28,066 nucleotides of DNA from CAYNTG01 sp964400105 (GTDB taxonomy: Bacteria > UBP14 > UBA6098). Within the stretch, counting starts at the first letter, position 1. Each line of letters opens with the position of its first letter. Below, piece by piece: positions 9,471 to 16,235 of this stretch. The DNA lies in contig CAYNTG010000025.1 of assembly GCA_964400105.1 (NCBI GenBank), positions 1 through 28,066 on the forward strand, given 5' to 3'. Under the pieces are notes generated by a model. That model saw only the letters and a program-made list of their open reading frames with translations. It was not told where the DNA came from and made no database searches. Both the position numbers and the translations under genes were made by a program.

Positions 9471-10331
9471 TTATATTTTGCCGTTGTTTTTCCAAATAAC
9501 GAAGTCGCCGATCGAGCTTTCGACGATGTTTGCGACGGAATCGCATTTTACCTTGAACATATGATATACTGGTCTTGGGGGATCGAACAACGTCTCGAAA
9601 TTCCCCTGCCCCTTGGCAATAACGACATCCGCCTTAAAAAATATTTCCAAAAATTCATCGCTCGCTTTATCGAGAACCACTCCCGGAATCGCCGATCCGG
9701 TGGATATAATCTCGACCGGTGCGCCGATTCCCGACGCAACCGCGTCATCGAATGTGACATCGTTTAGCGTGGGGCCGCCCCGCACCGCATAAATCAATCG
9801 CGGACCATCGATTAGCTCCATGAAAAGCCTGTCGAATACGCTTTCGCCAGCGTTATCGCCGATCACGAGAACAATCTTTGCATCTTTTAAGTCATCTTTG
9901 AGAAGCAAGCCGTCATCGATAGAAAATTTATTTTCTGAAAATTCCGACAGCGATCTTATCACATCGCCGACACTATCCGGATGAACGACCGCAAGGTCTA
10001 TCGCATTTCCTGCAATAGACAGCTCGAGCGCCTTCGCGAATTTGTCGTCCGCCGACCCGACAACACTCCGCATCCTCTCGAAAAGGCCGAGCGCGCCTCG
10101 AATCGATTCATCCTTCATCTTTGCAAACGGGTCTGCGACGCCGGTGATCTCGACGATGCGGCTATATACACGTCCCGCAACCTCCGGCGCCGTGGAACCG
10201 TCGAGCACGGCTTCGACTTCGCCCAAGGCGAATCGCAGCACCTCGCGTGAAAGCTCGTCGTCGGCATCGACCGTATCGAGAAACTTCAGTGTTTGCCCCA
10301 AAAGGCAAGGTATGCATTCCTTCGAGTTCAT
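9471..10331 (-). CDS. DUF89 family (ARMT1-like) metal-dependent phosphatase
   Basis: The protein begins with the CIPCLL Cys pair seen in the archaeal/bacterial AF1104-like branch of DUF89. It carries the family metal-site motif GDNAGES and the later KGQGNFETL motif. DUF89 proteins are metal-dependent phosphatases thought to remove damaged or unwanted phosphometabolites; the substrate here is not known. I chose the ATG at 10331 (286 residues) because AGGAG lies 3-4 bases upstream of it. The longer frame from 10373 would add 14 residues, would start upstream of any likely ribosome-binding site and would run through the palindrome at 10349-10362. It is the first gene of the operon with the DUF5320 and DUF134 genes. 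Confidence 0.9.
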   Translation of the reverse strand: MNSKECIPCLLGQTLKFLDTVDADDELSREVLRFALGEVEAVLDGSTAPEVAGRVYSRIVEITGVADPFAKMKDESIRGALGLFERMRSVVGSADDKFAKALELSIAGNAIDLAVVHPDSVGDVIRSLSEFSENKFSIDDGLLLKDDLKDAKIVLVIGDNAGESVFDRLFMELIDGPRLIYAVRGGPTLNDVTFDDAVASGIGAPVEIISTGSAIPGVVLDKASDEFLEIFFKADVVIAKGQGNFETLFDPPRPVYHMFKVKCDSVANIVESSIGDFVIWKNNGKI

Positions 10332-10348
10332 TTTCTCCTTTTTTGTTT

Positions 10349-10362
10349 TGGGCATATGCCCA
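10349..10362. promoter_or_regulatory. Perfect 14-bp palindrome, putative operator of the DUF89-DUF5320-DUF134 operon
   Basis: TGGGCATATGCCCA is a perfect palindrome located between the proposed -10 box (10374-10379) and the DUF89 start codon, roughly at the expected transcript start. This is a classic repressor position. The candidate regulator is the DUF134 protein of the same operon; this pairing is an inference. Confidence 0.55.
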
Positions 10363-10373
10363 TTCGCATTCAA

Positions 10374-10401
10374 ACTATAAGCACAAATTTTCCATTTTCA
10401 A
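10374..10401 (-). promoter_or_regulatory. Putative promoter of the DUF89-DUF5320-DUF134 operon
   Basis: On the minus strand, TTGAAA (10396-10401) is followed after 16 bases by TATAGT (10374-10379). It lies about 43 bases upstream of the start codon supported by the ribosome-binding site, inside an AT-rich stretch, with the palindrome immediately downstream. Confidence 0.6.
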
Positions 10402-10441
10402 GCGATTTTGTAAAAATTTATCGAAAGCGCTTTTTTTGCGG

Positions 10442-10603
10442 GTGGCGTCGGAGACACGCGCCCGGACAGCATGGCAGATATTCACATACTTCGTAAATCC
10501 GGGCGCGTGTCTGCCGTCGGGTCGGACATGGAAGAACCGCACGAATTGATAATGCTGCTCCGGCCCTACGGCCCGACGAGCTATGCTCGTCGGCCGACGC
10601 CAC
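10442..10603. repeat. Putative 162-bp MITE/REP-like inverted-repeat element
   Basis: The ends are a perfect 10-bp inverted repeat, GTGGCGTCGG (10442-10451) and CCGACGCCAC (10594-10603). Inside are a perfect 15-bp inverted repeat, AGACACGCGCCCGGA (10452-10466) with its complement at 10498-10512, and a 9-bp hairpin with a TAT loop (10573-10581/10585-10593). The stretch is clearly more GC-rich than the AT-rich sequence on both sides. It lies between the stop of the uncharacterised gene at 10633 and the DUF89 promoter. No target-site duplication is evident. Open frames across it look like by-products. Confidence 0.5.
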
Positions 10604-10632
10604 AATATAAAGCCGATTATACAAAAAATATA

Positions 10633-11787
10633 TTATTCAAGGGAGATAGCTTTGCAGCCACTGTTTGCGGCAAGGATTAACGCCTCTCGTTCGGTTGGCA
10701 CTATGGCAAAAAAACTGCCTTTCGGAAGAGCGGATATGTCGAAATCGCCGGCTAAGCGCCATTCATGCTCCATTCGCCAGTTTGCCTTTTTGCCATCGGC
10801 CTGAAAATAGAGTTTTCCTTCATCGTCGAGATTTGAGTATATCTCTTCGTCGCCATACACAACCGGCCTAACACCGTATTCTGAAGCCACTTCGCTATCG
10901 ATAGCGATTCCATATGGTTCCATCGAATATCTTCCTTTACGTGGATTCCACCGCATTAAATCGATGGATTCGAATGGCGAAAGGGCTGTGAACGATACAC
11001 TCGGAATATTATTTCTGAAATTCTCGGTCGTGCCGAATATCTTGCCGCAACGGAGGATACGACAGATGCTCTCGAATGACGATCTAGGATAATCGTCCCC
11101 GGAAATGGAAATCGCTTTATAAAAATCCGCACGGTTTTCGCCGGGCCATGGTCCGGCGAATGTGTGCGTCCAATGAGTGATGTAGTTCCACTCTCGATCG
11201 CAGAATTTTCGCTTCAACTCATCCTTCGATGGCAAACATAATTTATCTATCTTTCGCGGGTGATAATCTACGGCAAAATCATCTTTAACTCGCGCCCATT
11301 TTGTTTTAAATTTTCTGATCATCTCGTAAAGGTTCCCACCGCGCCGGACCGAGATCGGATATATATCGTCCGAAAGGTGCACGACGGTTCTATCTCTCTC
11401 CGGCCAGGCCTTTTTTGGTCTCGATAGAGGGCAATCGGTCTTGTAGAATGCGAAGCCGGTTTTTTCGGGCGCGAGATTGTATTCGTCGATTATCTCTTCG
11501 ATCCATTTTTCGGGGTCCTCATCGCGAAACAGCGGATGCACGACGATCTGCCTTCCACCATAATGCCCGACAGCCCATGTCAGCAGCCCCCACGTTTGCA
11601 TCCCGGTCGATGAAAGAATGGTAACCCCTTTTTCATTCAGCGCACGAACTGCATCGATGGTTTTTTTAACCCATGGGTCTTTGCCCACCGGAGTTTTGCC
11701 CTGGCGCGAGTTTAAAACGGAGACAAACGGCCTTCTCAATGGAGGGCCATAATATACGGGAAGGCTCGATTCATCCGAGGTTTGCAT
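10633..11787 (-). CDS. Uncharacterised protein, possible Rossmann/SLOG-like N-terminus and DUF2971-like C-terminus
   Basis: I do not recognise a named family for this 384-residue protein. Residues about 20-85 alternate beta and helix (PFVSVLNSR, then GVTILSSTGMQTWGLL, then GGRQIVVHP). That spacing recalls the SLOG/DprA-type nucleotide-binding fold, although the sequence match is loose. The middle (about 130-260) is basic and Trp/His-rich (THWTHTFAGPWPGE at 204-217). The C-terminal part (about 262-370) has SFTALSPFE, then EPYGIAID, then VVYGDEEIY and an EHEWRL motif at 340-345, a pattern like DUF2971-type proteins. There is no signal peptide, so it is probably cytoplasmic. It is transcribed alone from a strong promoter-like sequence with a palindrome in the leader. 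A sensor-effector role is speculation. Confidence 0.8.
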   Translation of the reverse strand: MQTSDESSLPVYYGPPLRRPFVSVLNSRQGKTPVGKDPWVKKTIDAVRALNEKGVTILSSTGMQTWGLLTWAVGHYGGRQIVVHPLFRDEDPEKWIEEIIDEYNLAPEKTGFAFYKTDCPLSRPKKAWPERDRTVVHLSDDIYPISVRRGGNLYEMIRKFKTKWARVKDDFAVDYHPRKIDKLCLPSKDELKRKFCDREWNYITHWTHTFAGPWPGENRADFYKAISISGDDYPRSSFESICRILRCGKIFGTTENFRNNIPSVSFTALSPFESIDLMRWNPRKGRYSMEPYGIAIDSEVASEYGVRPVVYGDEEIYSNLDDEGKLYFQADGKKANWRMEHEWRLAGDFDISALPKGSFFAIVPTEREALILAANSGCKAISLE

Positions 11788-11807
11788 ATCGTCAAACTTG
11801 TATTATG

Positions 11808-11819
11808 GTATCGCGATAC
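11808..11819. promoter_or_regulatory. Perfect 12-bp palindrome, putative operator in the leader of the 10633-11787 gene
   Basis: GTATCGCGATAC is perfectly symmetric and lies between the proposed -10 box (11832-11837) and the start codon at 11787, close to the expected transcript start. It differs from the palindrome of the DUF89 operon, so a different regulator is expected. Confidence 0.45.
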
Positions 11820-11831
11820 ATATAATAATAA

Positions 11832-11860
11832 ATTATACAGATTACGACATACGATTGCAA
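11832..11860 (-). promoter_or_regulatory. Putative strong promoter of the uncharacterised gene at 10633-11787
   Basis: TTGCAA (11855-11860) is followed by a 17-base spacer and a perfect TATAAT (11832-11837) on the minus strand, 44 bases upstream of the ATG. Confidence 0.6.
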
Positions 11861-11870
11861 CCATACTACG

Positions 11871-11915
11871 AATCCGTAAAATATTGTTCGTTTTATTTAT
11901 TGGCTTTTACGGATT
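11871..11915. repeat. 11-bp inverted repeat between divergent genes
   Basis: AATCCGTAAAA (11871-11881) and TTTTACGGATT (11905-11915) are perfect complements separated by 23 bases. They sit between the two divergent promoters, and the right arm overlaps the proposed lipoprotein promoter. It could be a shared operator or a hairpin. Confidence 0.45.
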
Positions 11916-11928
11916 TAATGTATATATT
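11900..11928 (+). promoter_or_regulatory. Putative promoter of the lipoprotein gene
   Basis: TTGGCT (11900-11905), a 17-base spacer, then TATATT (11923-11928), about 77 bases before the ATG at 12005. The nearest Shine-Dalgarno-like run (GAAGGA) is 15-16 bases upstream of the ATG, which is longer than ideal. Confidence 0.45.
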
Positions 11929-12004
11929 TAATAAAATGGATTAGCGAATCCACGAAAAGGGCGACAGTATATGTTGTTATCGTGAAGGAACATCGAACTT
12001 CAAA

Positions 12005-12766
12005 ATGAAAGATAGCCTTAAAATAATATATGTCTCGCTTTTTCTTCTCGCAATATTAATAGCCAATTTGAGCTGCGGCAATGGAGTCGATGAAGGCTCC
12101 AGCTCGAGATCTAATGTAAATTCCGAAGACGATTTGGCACAAGCATTGATAAGCGCCGAGAAAATCCTCGATGAAAACGCTCCACAAAATCCGCCGGAAT
12201 CACACAAATCGTCCGATGGCGGTTACGAAATCGCCGAACCGAAGAATATTAAGAATCCATACCTAACAAGGGTGAATATTCCCGATTATTCTACACCTCC
12301 CAAAAATGAAACCGCCGAAGAGGTTGTTTACGATAATGGCGATCCAACCAAACTTGAAGACAGTGTCGAAGAGAAGCCACAATCGGAAAAGGATGGCTTG
12401 AACTGGGAACCGCAATACAGCAACAGAGAAAGCAAATATGGAAGATCCGAATCGGAGAAAAGCCCCGATAAATCTGCAGAAAAATCTAATTACGATTCGG
12501 ATGTGGAACAAGAGCGCTTCTTATCTAATGTTCAAGATTGGTGTTCTAAAAACACAACGGCCACCAAGTCCAGAATCAAGGCAACATCCATCCGCAACGA
12601 TGCTGATGCGCTTCGCCGGAGAGCCGAAAACGAACCGGAAAATAGTGACGATCTTCTTCGCCAAGCCGAAGTAATGGACGATTACGCCAACCGAATCAGC
12701 GCCACCCATGGCGTCACCCGTAAGATGCGCGCACTTAGAAACAACATCGACAATGAATTCCCATGA
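12005..12766 (+). CDS. Putative lipoprotein of unknown function
   Basis: The 253-residue product starts with a basic tip (MKDSLK) and a hydrophobic stretch (about 7-20), then ANLSCG, so Cys24 is a plausible lipidation site although the -3 residue is not typical of a lipobox. Residues 25-170 are hydrophilic, rich in Ser, Asn, Glu and Pro, and probably unstructured. The last 80 residues are Arg/Glu/Asp-rich and helical (DADALRRRAENEP, DDLLRQAEVMDDYANR), perhaps a coiled coil. I recognise no family. It is divergent from the 10633-11787 gene and ends 83 bases before mnmG in the same direction, with a parS site in between. It may be lineage-specific. Confidence 0.8.
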   Translation: MKDSLKIIYVSLFLLAILIANLSCGNGVDEGSSSRSNVNSEDDLAQALISAEKILDENAPQNPPESHKSSDGGYEIAEPKNIKNPYLTRVNIPDYSTPPKNETAEEVVYDNGDPTKLEDSVEEKPQSEKDGLNWEPQYSNRESKYGRSESEKSPDKSAEKSNYDSDVEQERFLSNVQDWCSKNTTATKSRIKATSIRNDADALRRRAENEPENSDDLLRQAEVMDDYANRISATHGVTRKMRALRNNIDNEFP

Positions 12767-12793
12767 AATCGATCGATGTTTAAAACTCCGATT

Positions 12794-12809
12794 TGTTTCA
12801 CGTGAAACA
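12794..12809. promoter_or_regulatory. parS: parS centromere site 1
   Basis: TGTTTCACGTGAAACA is a perfect match to the canonical 16-bp bacterial parS palindrome bound by ParB. It lies in the gap upstream of mnmG, just before the proposed mnmG -35 box. parS sites normally cluster near the chromosome origin. Confidence 0.9.
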
Positions 12810-12813
12810 TTCC

Positions 12814-12841
12814 TTGAAAATGCAGGATTAATCTTTATATG
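12814..12841 (+). promoter_or_regulatory. Putative mnmG promoter with almost no leader
   Basis: TTGAAA (12814-12819), 16 bases, TATATG (12836-12841). The predicted transcript start, 6-8 bases later, falls at or next to the ATG at 12850, and no Shine-Dalgarno is visible. It directly follows the parS site. Confidence 0.35.
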
Positions 12842-12849
12842 TTTGGTTT

Positions 12850-14715
12850 ATGCAAAATTCTTACGATATAGCGGTCATCGGCGGAGGACACGCAGGTGTC
12901 GAAGCTGCTGCTGTCGCGGCGAAACGAGGCCATCGCGTCGCGCTCATTTCCATTCGAGCAAGCGCGATCGGCAGAATGAGCTGCAATCCGGCGATGGGCG
13001 GCCTCGCAAAAAGTCAGGTAATACGCGAGGTCGATTGCCTCGGAGGCCTTATCGGGAAATGCGCCGACCGATCTGCGATACAGTATCGCGTCCTGAACCG
13101 AAGCAAGGGCGCAGCCGTTCGTGCAACTCGATCTCAGAACGAACGCAACGGTTACCCGTTGGCCATTCAAAACGAAATCGCGCGGATCGAGGGAATAGAC
13201 GTTATCGAGGCCGAGGTGTCGGCGATCGATATTAAGCACGGTCGGGTCGAAGCGGTATTCACTGCAGATGGCGGTAGAATGCCTATAAAAGCCGCGATTA
13301 TCGCATCGGGAACATTCCTCGACGGCAAGATTTTCACCGGCAAAAAGATCACACCCGCCGGACGGCTCGGTGAACCGCCATCGACGCTCCTTTCGAGATG
13401 GCTTCACGATACTGGCATCGAGACTTTTCGGTTCAAAACCGGCACTCCGCCGCGGATAACCTCTCGAAGCGTCGATTATTCGCGCGTTGAAGCCCAAAAC
13501 GGTGAGCATGACTACAGGCCTTTTTCCATCTCAACGAGCGAACGCATTCCAACATCCGGGCAATCCTGTTGCTGGATAACGCACACAAACGAGGAAACAT
13601 GCGATATCGTTCGTCGAAACCTGCAGCTGTCGCCCCTTTTCGACGGGCGAATAGAGGGCATCGGCCCTCGATATTGCCCATCCATCGAGGTCAAGGTCGT
13701 TCGATTCCCGAATAGAACCAGGCACACCATCTTCCTCGAGCCGGAGGGACGCGACAAACCAGAGCTTTACGTCAACGGCATCTCCATGAGCCTTCCGCAG
13801 GAGGTTCAAATGCGTGTGCTTAGGACCATACCCGGCCTCGAGGAATGCGATGTTACCCAGTGGGCTTATGCTATCGAATACGATTGTATCGATCCTCGCC
13901 GGCTGTCTCCAACACTCGAGTTCCGCGGAATCGAAGGTCTATATTTTGCCGGACAGGTAAATGGAACAAGCGGTTACGAGGAGGCCGCCGGACAGGGTCT
14001 ATGGGCAGGCCTGAATGCCGCGCTCAAGATCGAGGGCGAAGAGCCGTTCGCCATGCCGATTTCCGAGTCGTATATATCGGTGATGATCCACGATATCCTG
14101 TCTCTCGGTGTCGATGAGCCTTACCGGCTCTTTACGTCGCGTGCCGACTTTCGGCTTAACCTTCGAGAAGATAATGCGATATGGCGGATGCTTCCCTATG
14201 CGGAAAGGTTCCGTCTTCTTCCTCCAGAGCAGCTCGAACATTTCCATCGTTTGAATGATATTTATCTTTCGGAGAAGAAACATCTTTCCGAAAAGCGGCT
14301 TCCCACGCCCATACGGAAAATGGTATCCAATCCCAATAAGCCCAACGGCCACAATTATTTAAAGCTGCCCGACTCATCATATCATGATCTTGTCGAATCC
14401 GGTTATGGCGATCCCGATCTTCCGGAAATTATTATCGAAAGGTTAGAGATCGAGGCGAAATACGAGGGGTTTATTTCTCGCGAGAATGCGCGCGCCGCCC
14501 GTAAAAATTCCCTGTTAAATCGTGCGATTCCTGCCGATCTCGATATTAATTCCATCGATGGTCTTTCCCTCGAGGTCGCTGAAAAACTCGTTCGACATCG
14601 TCCCAAAAACCTTCGAGAGGCGTCGCGGATTCCAGGCATCACTCCCGCAGCTCTTTTTGCGGTCTATATCGCCACGGGGAAAACTGCGGATGTTTCACGT
14701 GAAACAATTTCTTAA
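12850..14715 (+). CDS. mnmG: tRNA uridine-5-carboxymethylaminomethyl modification enzyme MnmG (GidA)
   Basis: At 621 residues this has the usual MnmG length. The FAD-binding Rossmann motif GGGHAGVEAA is at 11-20, followed by the family signature MSCNPAMGGLAKSQ, the GRLGEPPS segment, the KTGTPPR motif and GYEEAAGQGLWAG near the second FAD contact. The C-terminal helical domain is complete. With MnmE it installs the carboxymethylaminomethyl (or aminomethyl) group on the wobble uridine of certain tRNAs, using FAD and methylene-tetrahydrofolate. Only this ATG fits the family start; there is no Shine-Dalgarno, so initiation may be leaderless. The gene abuts rsmG. Codons 614-619 (DVSRET) are encoded by the second parS site. 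Confidence 0.98.
   Translation: MQNSYDIAVIGGGHAGVEAAAVAAKRGHRVALISIRASAIGRMSCNPAMGGLAKSQVIREVDCLGGLIGKCADRSAIQYRVLNRSKGAAVRATRSQNERNGYPLAIQNEIARIEGIDVIEAEVSAIDIKHGRVEAVFTADGGRMPIKAAIIASGTFLDGKIFTGKKITPAGRLGEPPSTLLSRWLHDTGIETFRFKTGTPPRITSRSVDYSRVEAQNGEHDYRPFSISTSERIPTSGQSCCWITHTNEETCDIVRRNLQLSPLFDGRIEGIGPRYCPSIEVKVVRFPNRTRHTIFLEPEGRDKPELYVNGISMSLPQEVQMRVLRTIPGLEECDVTQWAYAIEYDCIDPRRLSPTLEFRGIEGLYFAGQVNGTSGYEEAAGQGLWAGLNAALKIEGEEPFAMPISESYISVMIHDILSLGVDEPYRLFTSRADFRLNLREDNAIWRMLPYAERFRLLPPEQLEHFHRLNDIYLSEKKHLSEKRLPTPIRKMVSNPNKPNGHNYLKLPDSSYHDLVESGYGDPDLPEIIIERLEIEAKYEGFISRENARAARKNSLLNRAIPADLDINSIDGLSLEVAEKLVRHRPKNLREASRIPGITPAALFAVYIATGKTADVSRETIS
14691..14706. promoter_or_regulatory. parS: parS centromere site 2, inside the 3' end of mnmG
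   Basis: A second perfect TGTTTCACGTGAAACA, read through as the penultimate mnmG codons. It lies about 1.9 kb from the first site. Such embedded parS sites are typical of the origin-proximal mnmG-rsmG region. Confidence 0.9.
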
Positions 14716-15360
14716 ATGACCGACATTCAAATAGATACGTTTATCGAGACCATTACGGATTTCGATTTTACGCTTCCACCCAAAGCACTCGATTTACTTC
14801 AAGAATATGTCGATCTTTTGTTTCGAGCGAACCGCCGAACGAACCTTGTATCCTCCACCGATCTACCCATTTTCTGGACACGTCACATCCTCGATTCCAT
14901 AGCCCCGCTTCTTTTGAAGATCGTCTCCGGACCCGCCGAACTTCTCGATATCGGTTCCGGCGCGGGGCTTCCGGGGATACCCATCGCGATATGCGCGCCA
15001 AATCTCGATGTTACAATGGTCGAATCTATCGGCAAAAAGGCACGCTTCATCGAGCGAGCCGTCTCCGCACTCGATCTGCCAAATGCCCACGCAGAGGTTC
15101 GCCGTTACGAATCCCTCGATCGAATGCTAACCTATGATTTCTGTGTTTCTCGCGCGGTTTCTTCGGTTGCCGATATGCTCCCCTCGATTTCGCGTCTTGT
15201 TCGTCCCGGAGGAAAGGCAATATTCTATAAATCGCGAGAATTCGCTTCAGAATTGTCCGAATCGAATGTTTTCGATGAATTCGGTTCCCCAACAGTTCAT
15301 TCGATGGGCAATTGCGCCGCTTTCGGCGGGCGCGTGCTTATCGTTTTCGAGAGACTTTGA
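14716..15360 (+). CDS. rsmG: 16S rRNA (guanine-527-N7)-methyltransferase RsmG (GidB)
   Basis: The 214-residue protein has the RsmG order of motifs: TNLVSSTD near 42-49, RHILDS at 56-61, and the S-adenosylmethionine-binding loop DIGSGAGLPGIP at 78-89. Further on are the ESIGKKARFI stretch, SRAVSSVADML and a closing GGRVLIVFE strand. It methylates G527 of 16S rRNA. The ATG directly follows the mnmG TAA with no gap and has no Shine-Dalgarno, so its translation is probably coupled to mnmG. In many bacteria parA and parB follow; here the next gene is convergent (pgsA). Confidence 0.97.
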   Translation: MTDIQIDTFIETITDFDFTLPPKALDLLQEYVDLLFRANRRTNLVSSTDLPIFWTRHILDSIAPLLLKIVSGPAELLDIGSGAGLPGIPIAICAPNLDVTMVESIGKKARFIERAVSALDLPNAHAEVRRYESLDRMLTYDFCVSRAVSSVADMLPSISRLVRPGGKAIFYKSREFASELSESNVFDEFGSPTVHSMGNCAAFGGRVLIVFERL

Positions 15361-15414
15361 CGCCACGCTGCTTCTCTACTCAGGTTCACCGATTTTCAGA
15401 AATCTCTTCTTGTG

Positions 15415-15963
15415 TTATATCAAGATCGCGCGGTTTTTCCAAAAATAATCGATACACGTTATCCATGCGAGGATAAATACAGCGATCATTGCAATATTCC
15501 CCGGACCGAACGCGGAGTTTTCGCCGGTGATTATCGCGTATATCATTATCGATATTATAGTTAGCATTTCGATAGCGGTCTTTGCTTTGGCAAGTTTGCT
15601 CGGAAGAATTTTCTTGCCCCTCTTCATTCCCCACAGCCTGAAACTCGTTATCAGCACATCGCGGAATATGATTCCAACTACCGGCCATATATGCACTAAA
15701 CCGGTTGCCGCAATCCCGGATAACGCAAATCCCGACAACATCTTATCGGCTACCGGATCGGCGAACTGTCCGAACCCGGTTACCTCCTTATTTTTTCTCG
15801 CGAGGTAACCGTCTAGCCAATCCGTTATCGCGCCTAAAATGAATAGAACTGCGGCTATAACCGTCCAATGACCGCCTACATATATCCCCGCAAACACGAG
15901 CGGGGAAATTGCTATCCTTATGATCGTCAATACGTTGGATATATTGAATTTCCACGATTTCAT
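15415..15963 (-). CDS. pgsA: CDP-diacylglycerol-glycerol-3-phosphate 3-phosphatidyltransferase PgsA
   Basis: This 182-residue multi-pass membrane protein carries the complete CDP-alcohol phosphatidyltransferase motif, with Asp48, Asp51, Gly52, Ala55, Arg56, Gly65, Asp69 and Asp73 in the exact spacing (DWLDGYLAR, then GQFADPVAD). The N-terminal segment SNVLTIIRI and the RDVLITSFR loop are typical of PgsA. It makes phosphatidylglycerol phosphate, the first committed step to phosphatidylglycerol. Length matches the family. The ATG overlaps the HPr stop (ATGA). It is the last gene of the folP operon and faces rsmG across a 54-base gap with no clear terminator. Confidence 0.95.
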   Translation of the reverse strand: MKSWKFNISNVLTIIRIAISPLVFAGIYVGGHWTVIAAVLFILGAITDWLDGYLARKNKEVTGFGQFADPVADKMLSGFALSGIAATGLVHIWPVVGIIFRDVLITSFRLWGMKRGKKILPSKLAKAKTAIEMLTIISIMIYAIITGENSAFGPGNIAMIAVFILAWITCIDYFWKNRAILI

Positions 15964-16226
15964 TCTTCACCAAACCCATTTGAGAATAGCTCTTCTACCT
16001 CCTTCATCGCAATCCCTTCGTCCGGGCCATCGACATCGATCCTAAGCCTCGTTCCCTTGTGCGCCGCGAGAATCAATACACCCATTATGCTTTTCGCATC
16101 GACGGTCAGGTCTTCTTTATGGATCGTTATTTTCGATCTATATTTAGCAGCCGTTTTAACGAGCATTGTCGCCGGACGCGCATGCAACCCGAGTTTATTT
16201 ACAACTTCTACTACTTGGCTTATCAT
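15960..16226 (-). CDS. HPr family phosphocarrier protein
   Basis: The 88-residue protein has the HPr active site GLHARPAT with phospho-accepting His15, and the KSIMGVL segment with Ser46, the regulatory serine of Gram-positive HPr. Both sites are intact. HPr passes phosphate from enzyme I to sugar permeases or regulators; neither enzyme I, EII nor HPr kinase is encoded nearby, so its partners are unknown. A good Shine-Dalgarno, AGAGGT, lies 6-7 bases before the ATG, in the 9-base gap after dprA. It overlaps pgsA by 4 bases. Confidence 0.95.
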   Translation of the reverse strand: MISQVVEVVNKLGLHARPATMLVKTAAKYRSKITIHKEDLTVDAKSIMGVLILAAHKGTRLRIDVDGPDEGIAMKEVEELFSNGFGEE

Positions 16227-16235
16227 TTATTACCT

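Noticed and set aside
10375..10605. Small minus-strand open frame of 76 codons
   Set aside because: It covers the inverted-repeat element and runs into the DUF89 promoter; its content follows from the repeat, not from a protein.
12794..14706. Replication origin suspected because of parS and mnmG-rsmG
   Set aside because: No cluster of DnaA boxes (TTATCCACA-like), no dnaA and no AT-rich unwinding stretch are visible; the locus is probably origin-proximal only.
15361..15414. Bidirectional terminator between rsmG and pgsA
   Set aside because: Only a 5-bp stem (GATTT/AAATC) is visible and there is no convincing U-run on either strand.
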